Source: Makana sp044442725
GTDB lineage: Bacteria > Pseudomonadota > Gammaproteobacteria > Enterobacterales > Enterobacteriaceae
Length of the DNA stretch: 64,000 bases
Assembly (NCBI GenBank): GCA_044442725.1
Contig: JBISJR010000001.1
Location: 186,001-250,000 of the forward strand
Direction of reading: 5' to 3'
The notes under the pieces are model-generated. The model saw nothing but the letters and a program-made list of their open reading frames with translations, was not told the origin of the DNA and ran no database searches. Shown here in pieces: positions 54,847 through 63,627 of the stretch. Position 1 is the first letter of the stretch, and each line of letters begins with the position of its first letter. The translations under genes and the position numbers were made by a program.

Positions 54847-55244
54847 AAATGTATTAGTTTTAATATTTTATATAACAATTTAAAAAATTTAAGTTTTTTA
54901 AATTTTAATTAAATTTAATTTAAGAAATATTATATTAAACAGAATTTAATTCTATATAGATAAATTAGATTATAATATTTATCATTTTTAATATTAAATT
55001 TTAGTTTTATTTTAATTTTAAATATATTTAATATATATTTATAATATTTTATATAAATTTTTTAAATTAAATTAATTTTTTTTTTAAAAATTAATTGATA
55101 TCAAAATAATAATTTTAAACATAATAATATTTATATATATAAATATTATTATATTAATAATATAAATATTTATAATTTACTTATTATATTTTATTTTATT
55201 TATTAAATTAAATTAAGTAAATTAAATATTTATTGGAGGTTGTT
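54847..55244. other. Divergent spacer between pgl and carA
   Basis: This 398-base region must hold the carAB and pgl promoters. It contains a perfect 32-bp A/T-only palindrome at 55121-55152 (16+16, no loop), about 90 bases before the carA start. E. coli carAB is controlled here by ArgR, PepA and PurR, but I see no ARG-box (TGAAT...ATTCA) match. The Shine-Dalgarno GGAGGT at 55235-55240 is the strongest in the window. Confidence 0.45.
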
Positions 55245-56390
55245 TTGATAAAGTCATCATTATTAATTTTAGAAGATGGTACTGAATTTAAAGGTTATAG
55301 TATTGGAATAAAAGGTATTACGACAGGAGAGATTGTTTTTAATACATCTATGACTGGATATCAAGAAATAATAACTGATCCATCTTATTCAAATCAAATT
55401 ATTACATTTACATACCCACATATTGGAAACACTGGAATAAACAAATTAGATAATGAATCATATAAAATTCATGTCAGTGGAATTATTGTAAAAAATATAT
55501 CTTTAAATTCTAATCATTTTAGAAGTAATTACACTCTTTCATTTTATTTAAATAAAAATAATATAGTTGGAATTAGCAATATTGATACACGTAAATTAAC
55601 TAGGATAATAAGAAATAAAGGAACACAAAATGGATATATAATATCAGAATATAAAAACAATAAATTTTTTTTTATAAATAAATATAAAAAAAATAATTTT
55701 TTAAAAAATTTTAATTTTGTTAAAAAAGTAAGTACTAATAAAAAATATATATGGAATAAAAGTAGTTATTTAACTAAATATAATTTAAAAAATAAATTAG
55801 TAAATTTAATTTATCATATTGTAGTATATGATTATGGTATAAAACATAATATAATGCGTATGTTAGTTGATAGAGGATGTTTATTAACAGTTGTTCCATC
55901 AAAAACTTCAGCTGAAGAAGTTATAAAACTTAATCCAGATGGTGTTTTTTTATCTAATGGACCAGGTGATCCTTTATTTTGTTATTATGCAATATCATAT
56001 ATTAATAAAATTATTAATAAAAATATACCTATATTTGGTATTTGTTTGGGTCATCAACTTTTAGCATTATCTCATGGTGCTAAAATAATAAAAATGAAGT
56101 ATGGACATCACGGAAGTAATCATCCAGTAAAAAATTTAAATAATAATAAAATTATGATTACTACACAAAATCATGAATTTGTAGTAAATATAAAAAATAT
56201 ACCAAATACTTTAAAAGTAACTCATATTTCATTATTTGATAATACAATACAAGGATTGCATAGTAATATTAAACCTGCATTTAGTTTTCAAGGACACCCA
56301 GAAGCCAGTCCTGGGCCTCATGATTCATCAAAATTATTTGATTATTTTATAAAATTAATAAAAAATTTTTATTTTAAAAAAATAAATTAG
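55245..56390 (+). CDS. carA: Carbamoyl-phosphate synthase small subunit
   Basis: CarA is the glutamine amidotransferase that feeds ammonia to CarB. The triad glutaminase site is clear: GICLGHQLL with the nucleophilic Cys near residue 267, and the downstream GHPEASPGPHD. The start is TTG at 55245, giving MIKSSLLILEDG as in E. coli (which also uses TTG), because GGAGGT lies 4 bases before it; an upstream in-frame TTG at 55233 would place that site inside the gene. It has 381 residues and ends in TAG, 10 bases before carB. Confidence 0.97.
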   Translation: MIKSSLLILEDGTEFKGYSIGIKGITTGEIVFNTSMTGYQEIITDPSYSNQIITFTYPHIGNTGINKLDNESYKIHVSGIIVKNISLNSNHFRSNYTLSFYLNKNNIVGISNIDTRKLTRIIRNKGTQNGYIISEYKNNKFFFINKYKKNNFLKNFNFVKKVSTNKKYIWNKSSYLTKYNLKNKLVNLIYHIVVYDYGIKHNIMRMLVDRGCLLTVVPSKTSAEEVIKLNPDGVFLSNGPGDPLFCYYAISYINKIINKNIPIFGICLGHQLLALSHGAKIIKMKYGHHGSNHPVKNLNNNKIMITTQNHEFVVNIKNIPNTLKVTHISLFDNTIQGLHSNIKPAFSFQGHPEASPGPHDSSKLFDYFIKLIKNFYFKKIN

Positions 56391-56400
56391 GATTTTTAAA

Positions 56401-59400
56401 ATGCCAAAAAGAAAAGATATAAAAAGTATTTTAATACTTGGTTCTGGGCCTATTATTATTGGTCAAGCATGTGAATTTGATTATTCTGGAACTCAAGCAT
56501 GTAAAGCTTTATCAGAAGAAGGATATAAAATAATTTTAGTAAATTCTAATCCTGCTACTATTATGACTGATCCAGAAATGGCTAATTCTACTTATATTGA
56601 ACCAATTCAATGGGAAGTAGTTCGTAAAATAATTGAAAAAGAACGTCCTGATGCATTATTACCAACAATGGGTGGTCAAACTGCATTAAATTGTGCTTTA
56701 GAACTTTATAAAAGAAAAATTCTTAAAGAATTTAATGTAGAAATGATTGGTGCCAGCGCTGACGCAATAGATAAGGCTGAAAATAGAGATAGATTTATAA
56801 AATCTATGAATAAAATTGGATTAAATACAGCAAAATCAGGAATTGCTCATAATATAAAAGAAGCTATTTCAATTTCTAAATTTATAGGTTTCCCATGTAT
56901 AATAAGACCTTCTTTTACAATGGGTGGTTCAGGGGGTGGTATTGCATATAACAAAAAAGAATTTAAAAAAATTTGTAAAAATGGTTTTAATATATCACCT
57001 ACTAATGAATTATTAATAGATGAATCTTTAATTGGATGGAAAGAATATGAAATGGAAGTTGTTCGTGATAAACAAGATAATTGTATTATAGTTTGTTCTA
57101 TTGAAAATGTTGATCCCATGGGCATACACACTGGTGATTCTATTACTGTAGTACCTTCTCAAACTCTTACTGATAAAGAATATCAAAATATGAGAGATGC
57201 TTCAATATCTGTATTAAAAGAAATTGGAGTTGATAATGGTGGATCAAATGTACAATTTGCTGTCAATCCAAAAACAGGACTAATGTTAATTATAGAAATG
57301 AACCCAAGAGTATCTAGATCTTCAGCTTTGGCTTCTAAAGCTACTGGATTTCCTATAGCTAAAATTGCTGCAAAATTATCTATAGGATATAACTTACATG
57401 AACTTACTAATGATATTACAGGAAAAAAAACAACAGCTTCATTTGAACCTACTATAGATTATGTTGTAACCAAAATACCAAAATTTAGTTTTGAAAAATT
57501 TTATGGTACAAATGATAGACTTACAACACAAATGAAATCAGTAGGAGAAGTAATGGCTATAGGAAGAACACAAAAAGAATCATTACAAAAAGCCATTAGA
57601 AGTTTAGAAATAGAATCAAATGGATTTGATTCAAAAATTGATTTTAAAAATAAAGATTGTTTTAATATAATTATAAAAGAACTAAAAATAGCAGGAAGTG
57701 ATCGTTTATGGTATATAGCAGATGCATTTCGTTTTGGTATGTCTATAGAATATATTTTTAATTTAACTAATATAGATAAATGGTTTTTATTTCAAATACA
57801 AGATATAGTAAATACAGAAAAAAAATTGAAAAAATATGGTTTACCAATTATTGATTATGATTATTTAAAAAAATTAAAAAGTGATGGTTTTTCAGATTAT
57901 AGAATATCAAATTTAATTGGAACTTCAGAAAAATACATTAACAACTTACGTAAAAAATATAATTTACATCCTGTTTATAAAAGAGTTGATACTTGTGCTG
58001 CAGAATTTTCAAATAATACTGCTTATATGTATTCTACATATGATGAAGAATGTGAATCAAATCCAAATAAAAATAAAAAAAAAATAGTTATTATAGGAAG
58101 TGGTCCAAATAGAATAGGACAAGGTATTGAATTTGATTATTGTTGTGTTCATGCTGCATTAGCTTTACATGAAGATGGATATGAAATTATAATGATAAAT
58201 TCTAATCCAGAAACTGTATCTACTGATTATGATATTTCAGATAGATTATATTTTGAACCAATTACTTTAGAAGATATACTAGAAATAGTTCGTATTGAAA
58301 AACCTAAAGGAGTTATTATCCAATTTGGAGGACAAACACCTATTAAATTATCTAAATATTTAGAAAAATACAAAATTAATATTATTGGAACTAATATTAA
58401 ATCTATAGATTGTGTAGAAGATAGATATCTTTTTAAAAAAATTATAGAAAAATTAAATTTAAAACAACCTAAAAATGCTACTGTAACAACAATAAATTCA
58501 GCTATTAAAGAATGTATAAATATAGAATATCCAATAGTAGTTAGACCTTCATATGTTTTAGGTGGCAGGGCAATGGAAATAGTATATGATAAAAATGATT
58601 TAATTAAATATTTTAATAATGCTGTTAGTGTTTCTAATAATTCACCAGTATTACTTGATAAGTTTTTAGATGATTCAATAGAAATTGATGTTGATATTAT
58701 TTGTGATGGAAAAAATGTTTTAATTGGTGGAATAATGGAACATATAGAACAAGCAGGTGTTCATTCTGGTGATTCAGCTTGCTCTTTCCCTGCTTATACA
58801 ATTAATTCAAAAATACAAAATTTAATTAAAAATTTAGTAATAAAATTAGCATTAGAATTAAAAGTAATAGGTTTAATGAATGTACAATTTGCAGTTAAAA
58901 ATAGTGAAATATTTTTAATAGAAGTAAATTTAAGAGCTTCACGTACAATACCTTTTATTTCTAAAGCTACAGGAATACCCTTATCAAAAGTAGCATCTCG
59001 TGTAATAACTGGTAAATCTATTTTAAAACAAGGTTATACAAAAGAAATAATTCCTAAATTTTTTTATGTTAAAGAAGTTATTTTACCATTTAATAAATTT
59101 AATAAAGTAGATCCTATATTGGGACCAGAAATGAAATCTACTGGTGAAGTTATGGGTATTGGAAAAAAATTTAATGAAGCTTTTTATAAAGCAAATTTAG
59201 GAATTAATTCATATATTAAACAAAATGGACGTGCTTTAATATCAGTAAGTAATATTGATAAATTAAAATTAATAAATTTGGTTTTTAAACTTATTAACAA
59301 TGGATTTTCTTTAGATGCCACAAGAGGAACAAAAAAGTTATTAGAAAAATATGGTATTAATTCTAGAATTGTTAATAAAGTTAACGAAGGAAATTCAAGT

Positions 59401-59616
59401 ATTAAAGAAAGAATTAAAAATAATGAATATAGTTATATTTTAAATACTACTTTTGGAAAACGTTCTATTGAAGATTCTAAAATAATTAGACAAACTGCTT
59501 TAAAATATAAAGTTCATTATGATACAACTTTAAATGGTGGTTTTGCAACTGTTATGTGTATGAATTCAAATTATATTTCAAATGTTATTTCTATACAAGA
59601 AATAAATAATTTATAA
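56401..59616 (+). CDS. carB: Carbamoyl-phosphate synthase large subunit
   Basis: CarB makes carbamoyl phosphate from bicarbonate, ammonia and two ATP. Two homologous ATP-grasp halves are visible: GSGPIIIGQACEFDYSG, RPSFTMGGSGGG and EMNPRVSRSSALASKATG in the first, GSGPNRIGQGIEFDYC, RPSYVLGGRAMEIVY and EVNLRASRTIPFISKATG in the second. A C-terminal allosteric domain follows. It has 1071 residues (E. coli 1073). The Shine-Dalgarno AGGA overlaps the carA stop. With argF (14.8 kb) it supports citrulline and so arginine synthesis. Confidence 0.98.
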   Translation: MPKRKDIKSILILGSGPIIIGQACEFDYSGTQACKALSEEGYKIILVNSNPATIMTDPEMANSTYIEPIQWEVVRKIIEKERPDALLPTMGGQTALNCALELYKRKILKEFNVEMIGASADAIDKAENRDRFIKSMNKIGLNTAKSGIAHNIKEAISISKFIGFPCIIRPSFTMGGSGGGIAYNKKEFKKICKNGFNISPTNELLIDESLIGWKEYEMEVVRDKQDNCIIVCSIENVDPMGIHTGDSITVVPSQTLTDKEYQNMRDASISVLKEIGVDNGGSNVQFAVNPKTGLMLIIEMNPRVSRSSALASKATGFPIAKIAAKLSIGYNLHELTNDITGKKTTASFEPTIDYVVTKIPKFSFEKFYGTNDRLTTQMKSVGEVMAIGRTQKESLQKAIRSLEIESNGFDSKIDFKNKDCFNIIIKELKIAGSDRLWYIADAFRFGMSIEYIFNLTNIDKWFLFQIQDIVNTEKKLKKYGLPIIDYDYLKKLKSDGFSDYRISNLIGTSEKYINNLRKKYNLHPVYKRVDTCAAEFSNNTAYMYSTYDEECESNPNKNKKKIVIIGSGPNRIGQGIEFDYCCVHAALALHEDGYEIIMINSNPETVSTDYDISDRLYFEPITLEDILEIVRIEKPKGVIIQFGGQTPIKLSKYLEKYKINIIGTNIKSIDCVEDRYLFKKIIEKLNLKQPKNATVTTINSAIKECINIEYPIVVRPSYVLGGRAMEIVYDKNDLIKYFNNAVSVSNNSPVLLDKFLDDSIEIDVDIICDGKNVLIGGIMEHIEQAGVHSGDSACSFPAYTINSKIQNLIKNLVIKLALELKVIGLMNVQFAVKNSEIFLIEVNLRASRTIPFISKATGIPLSKVASRVITGKSILKQGYTKEIIPKFFYVKEVILPFNKFNKVDPILGPEMKSTGEVMGIGKKFNEAFYKANLGINSYIKQNGRALISVSNIDKLKLINLVFKLINNGFSLDATRGTKKLLEKYGINSRIVNKVNEGNSSIKERIKNNEYSYILNTTFGKRSIEDSKIIRQTALKYKVHYDTTLNGGFATVMCMNSNYISNVISIQEINNL

Positions 59617-59626
59617 AATTAAATAA

Positions 59627-59653
59627 ATATAAATTAAAAAAATTAATTTATAT
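59627..59653. terminator. Small hairpin between carB and ksgA
   Basis: An 11-bp A/T-only inverted repeat (arms 59627-59637 and 59643-59653, 5-base loop) lies in the 63-base gap between the convergent carB and ksgA genes. It is short enough to be chance in this sequence, so the terminator call rests on position. Confidence 0.3.
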
Positions 59654-59679
59654 AAATTTTAAATTTTTTAAATATATTT

Positions 59680-60501
59680 TTAAATTTTATTAAAATTAAT
59701 TAAATTTTTATGATTAGATAATTTGCAATATTCTTTAATACTTAAATCTTCAGCTCTTAATTTAGAATTAATTCCTAATTCTATAAATTCTTTTATATTA
59801 AAAATTTTAGATAAACTATTTCTTAGCATTTTTCTTCTATTTTTAAATGATAGTTGAGTTAAAAAAAATAAATTTTTAATATTATGTACTTTTAATATTG
59901 GTTTTTTATTTGGAATTAATCTTACAAATATTGAATCAACTTTAGGTTTTGGTTTAAAATAAAAAGATGGAACTTCTAATATTTTTATAATTTTAAAAAA
60001 ATATTGAGTTATTATACTTAATCTACAATAATATTTATTATTAGGTATTGCTATTATTCTATTAAATAATTCTTTTTGTAACATAAAATGCATATCTTTA
60101 ATAATAAGATTATATTTCATTAAATAAATAATTAAAGTCGTAGATATATTGTATGGCAAGTTTCCAAATATTCTTATAGGTTTTCCAAATTTTTTTGATA
60201 AATTAAAAAAATTTATTTTCATAACATTATTATTTATTAATGTTAAATTTTTTTTATAATTTAAATTTTTATTTAAAAAATTTATTAAATTTTTATCAAT
60301 TTCAATAGCAATAATTCTATTAGTTATAGATAATAATGGTTTTGTTAATGATCCTAAACCAGGACCTATTTCAATAATATTTTGATTTTTTTTAGGGTTT
60401 ATAGATGATATTATTAAATTAATAATATATATATCATCTATAAAATGTTGTCCTAAATTTTTAATTACCTTATGTTTTTTATAATAAAAATTATTTATCA
60501 T
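59680..60501 (-). CDS. ksgA: 16S rRNA dimethyladenosine transferase KsgA
   Basis: KsgA dimethylates A1518 and A1519 near the 3' end of 16S rRNA late in 30S assembly. The SAM motif IEIGPGLGSLTKPLL (about residues 42-56), the catalytic NLPYNIST motif and FKPKPKVDSIFVRL are intact. GQHFIDD near the N-terminus is also typical. The length is 273 residues, the E. coli length. It lies between carB and lpd; the folA, apaH and pdxA neighbours of E. coli are gone. Confidence 0.96.
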   Translation of the reverse strand: MINNFYYKKHKVIKNLGQHFIDDIYIINLIISSINPKKNQNIIEIGPGLGSLTKPLLSITNRIIAIEIDKNLINFLNKNLNYKKNLTLINNNVMKINFFNLSKKFGKPIRIFGNLPYNISTTLIIYLMKYNLIIKDMHFMLQKELFNRIIAIPNNKYYCRLSIITQYFFKIIKILEVPSFYFKPKPKVDSIFVRLIPNKKPILKVHNIKNLFFLTQLSFKNRRKMLRNSLSKIFNIKEFIELGINSKLRAEDLSIKEYCKLSNHKNLINFNKI

Positions 60502-60573
60502 TTTAAATTTATAAAATATTTATATTTAAATTGTTTAATTTTACAAAATATTTATTTATAAAAAATTAATATT

Positions 60574-61986
60574 TTATAATTTATAATTAACCATATCAAC
60601 TATTGTTCCTTGATAAATTTCTGATGCTAAACTAATTGATTCATATAAAGTAGGATGAGCATGCATAGTTAAAGAAATATCTTCTGAATCACATCCCATT
60701 TCTATTGCTAAACTAATTTCACCTAATAATTCTCCACCATTTGATCCAATAATTGCTCCACCAATCAATTTATTATTTGATTTATTAAAAATTAATTTAG
60801 TAAGTCCTTCAGTACAATTGCAAGCAATTGCTCTTCCAGATGATATCCATGGAAATATTGATACTTCATAATCAATTTTTTTTTCTTTTGCTTCTTTTTC
60901 TGTTAAACCAACCCATGCTATTTCTGGATCTGTATATACTATAAATGGAATAATTTTAGTTTCAAAATAATATTTTTTTCCATTAATTATTTCTGCAACT
61001 AAACGACCTTCATAAGAACTTTTATGAGCTAGCATAGGTTGACCTGTAACATCTCCTATAGCATAAATATTAGAAATATTAGTTCTCATTTGTTTATCAA
61101 CTGGTATAAATCCTTTATTATTTACATATATTCCAGCATTTGATGCTTCTAAAATACTACCATTTGGAAATCTACCTATTGCAATAACAATATTATCATA
61201 ACGTATTTTATTAATTAATTTATTTTTTTTTAAAAAATTTACATAAATACCATCTTCTTTTGGTTCTAAATAATTTATTTCAGTATTTAACATTATATTT
61301 ATTTTAGATTTAAAAATATTTGTAAAATATTTTATAATATCTTCATCAGCAGAAGGAATTATTTGATTAAATTTTTCTATCAAATCAATTTTAGATCCAA
61401 GAGATTGATAAATAGATGCAATTTCTAAACCAATAATTCCACCTCCGATAATTAACATATTTTTAGGAATGCAATTTAATTTAAGAGCGTCAGTAGAATT
61501 CCATATTCTACTATCATTAGGTATATATGAAGGTTTTATTGGACTAGATCCAACTGCTATAATTGCTTGATCAAATTTTATATTTTTAGAAAATTTATCA
61601 TTATTTACTAAAATATTATTAGATCCAATAAATTTTCCATAACCATTAATTATTTTTATATTACGTATTTTTGCCATATATTTTAAATTTTTTGCAATTT
61701 TATTAATAATATTATTTTTCCAATTTCTTAATTCTTTTAAATTTATTAAAGGTTTTTTAAAAAAAATACCACTTTTTTTAATAGAATAAGAATCTTTAAT
61801 TATTTTAGAAACATGTAATAATGATTTTGAAGGTATACATCCAAAATTAAGACATACACCTCCTAATTTTTTATTTTGTTCTAATAATATTGTATTTAAA
61901 CCCAAATCAGCACATCTAAATGCTGCTGAATAACCTCCAGGTCCTGAACCTATTACTAATACTTGAGTATTAATTTTAATATTCAT
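60574..61986 (-). CDS. lpd: Dihydrolipoyl dehydrogenase
   Basis: Lpd (E3) reoxidises the dihydrolipoyl groups of AceF with NAD. The FAD motif GSGPGGYSAAFRCA, the redox disulfide C45 and C50 (GGVCLNFGCIPSKS), the NAD motif IGGGIIGLEIAS and the C-terminal His-Glu pair in HAHPTLYESI are intact. It has 470 residues (E. coli 474). It follows aceF on the minus strand with an 83-base spacer, as in the E. coli aceE-aceF-lpd operon; pdhR is not seen in the window. Confidence 0.97.
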   Translation of the reverse strand: MNIKINTQVLVIGSGPGGYSAAFRCADLGLNTILLEQNKKLGGVCLNFGCIPSKSLLHVSKIIKDSYSIKKSGIFFKKPLINLKELRNWKNNIINKIAKNLKYMAKIRNIKIINGYGKFIGSNNILVNNDKFSKNIKFDQAIIAVGSSPIKPSYIPNDSRIWNSTDALKLNCIPKNMLIIGGGIIGLEIASIYQSLGSKIDLIEKFNQIIPSADEDIIKYFTNIFKSKINIMLNTEINYLEPKEDGIYVNFLKKNKLINKIRYDNIVIAIGRFPNGSILEASNAGIYVNNKGFIPVDKQMRTNISNIYAIGDVTGQPMLAHKSSYEGRLVAEIINGKKYYFETKIIPFIVYTDPEIAWVGLTEKEAKEKKIDYEVSIFPWISSGRAIACNCTEGLTKLIFNKSNNKLIGGAIIGSNGGELLGEISLAIEMGCDSEDISLTMHAHPTLYESISLASEIYQGTIVDMVNYKL

Positions 61987-62069
61987 TTTATATTCCTATA
62001 ATTTAAAATATATATTTTATAGTTATTTAATATATATAAATATTTAAAAAAAAATTAATAATTTAATTA

Positions 62070-63608
62070 TTATATCAATGAAATTTTAATAGAAGATTTA
62101 ATTCTATTAATAAAATATGCCCCATCAGCTCCATCAATTACTCTATGATCATAAGATAATGATATAGGTAAAACAAGTTTAGGTATAAATTTTTCACCAT
62201 TCCAAACTGGTTTTATAAAAGATTTTGATATTCCCAATATAGCAACCTCAGGTGCATTTATAATAGGTGTAAATGACATACCTCCTATACCACCCAAACT
62301 AGATATAGTAAAAGAACCACCTTTTATTTCATTTGAAATTAATCTTCCTTCTCTTGCTTTTTTTGAAATTTTACGAAGTGAGCATAAAATTTGTAAAATA
62401 TTTTTTTTATTTGTGTTGTATATAACTGGAACTAAAAGTCCATTTTTTGTATTTACAGCTATACCTATATTGATATATTTTTTAATAATTAAACTTTTAA
62501 GATCTTTAGACAATGAACTATTAAATTTTGGAATTTCTTCAAGAATATTAGATATAGCTTTTATTATAAATACTAATATTGTAATATTAAAATTTATATT
62601 ATTATTTTCTAATTCTAAATTTTTTTGTTTTCTATAAATTTCTAATCTAGTTATATCTATTTCATCAAAATGAGTTACATGAGGAATACTTATCCAATTT
62701 CTATGTAAACAAGATCCAGAAATTTTACTTATATTACTAATATTTTTTTTTTCTGTTTTTCCAAATTTATTAAAATCTATTTCAGGCCAAGGTAAAAATG
62801 ATATTTCATTTATTTTAGATAAATTTATTTTTTTATTTTTATTATTTTTATATATATTATTAATATGTAATTCAATATCTTCTTTAAGAATTCTATTTTT
62901 ACGACCACTTGGTTTAATATCTTTAATATTAATATTAGATTTTCTAATTAATCTTCTTATAGAAGGACTTGCATGATATATTATTTCATTATTATTATCT
63001 TTGTTGTTAGTTTTTAATAATAAAATATTTTTTTCATTTTTTTTAAATGAATTAACAATATTAAATTGTATATTTTCATATAAATCTATTATTTTAATTC
63101 CTGTTTTTATTTTATCTCCAATATTTATATTTATTTTTTTAATTATTCCTTCACAAGGTGATTTAATTAATATTGTATTATTGTTATTTTTAAATTCAAA
63201 TAATAATTGGTCTTTGTTTATTTTATCTCCTATTTTTATCATTATTTTATTTACTTTTAAAAATTCTAAATTAATAAATGGAATTTCAATATATTTAATA
63301 CATTTATTTTTTTTATTTAATTTTTCATTAATATTTTTATTATTTTTTAAATTTTTAACATGTTTATTTAAATTATTTTTAGATTCAAGTGTCATAATAT
63401 GACAACCTGTTTTTATTTTATCGCCTATTTTAATTTTTATATCTTTAATTATTCCAGAATATTTAGAAGGAACTTCAATAGATGTTTTATCACCTTCTAT
63501 AGTTATTAGAGATTGATCTTTTTTTACTTTTTCTCCTGTTTTTACTAAAATTTCTGTAATTTCCATTTTATCTTTGCCAATATCTGGCAATTTAATTTCA
63601 ATTTCCAT
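62070..63608 (-). CDS. aceF: Pyruvate dehydrogenase E2 (dihydrolipoamide acetyltransferase) with one intact lipoyl domain
   Basis: AceF is the core of pyruvate dehydrogenase. The first lipoyl domain (1-80) has the lipoyl lysine K41 in EGDKTSIEVP. A second lipoyl-fold domain (about 105-185) is recognisable by IKIGDKINKDQ, but the lipoyl-lysine turn reads NNNN (141-144), so it cannot be lipoylated. A subunit-binding domain (ASPSIRRLIRK) and the catalytic domain with DHRVIDGADG follow. E. coli has three lipoyl domains and 630 residues; here 512. The start is ATG at 63606-63608, 19 bases after aceE; an ATG at 63665 would overlap aceE. Confidence 0.95.
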   Translation of the reverse strand: MEIEIKLPDIGKDKMEITEILVKTGEKVKKDQSLITIEGDKTSIEVPSKYSGIIKDIKIKIGDKIKTGCHIMTLESKNNLNKHVKNLKNNKNINEKLNKKNKCIKYIEIPFINLEFLKVNKIMIKIGDKINKDQLLFEFKNNNNTILIKSPCEGIIKKININIGDKIKTGIKIIDLYENIQFNIVNSFKKNEKNILLLKTNNKDNNNEIIYHASPSIRRLIRKSNINIKDIKPSGRKNRILKEDIELHINNIYKNNKNKKINLSKINEISFLPWPEIDFNKFGKTEKKNISNISKISGSCLHRNWISIPHVTHFDEIDITRLEIYRKQKNLELENNNINFNITILVFIIKAISNILEEIPKFNSSLSKDLKSLIIKKYINIGIAVNTKNGLLVPVIYNTNKKNILQILCSLRKISKKAREGRLISNEIKGGSFTISSLGGIGGMSFTPIINAPEVAILGISKSFIKPVWNGEKFIPKLVLPISLSYDHRVIDGADGAYFINRIKSSIKISLI

Positions 63609-63627
63609 TATAAATATGCCTTTATTA

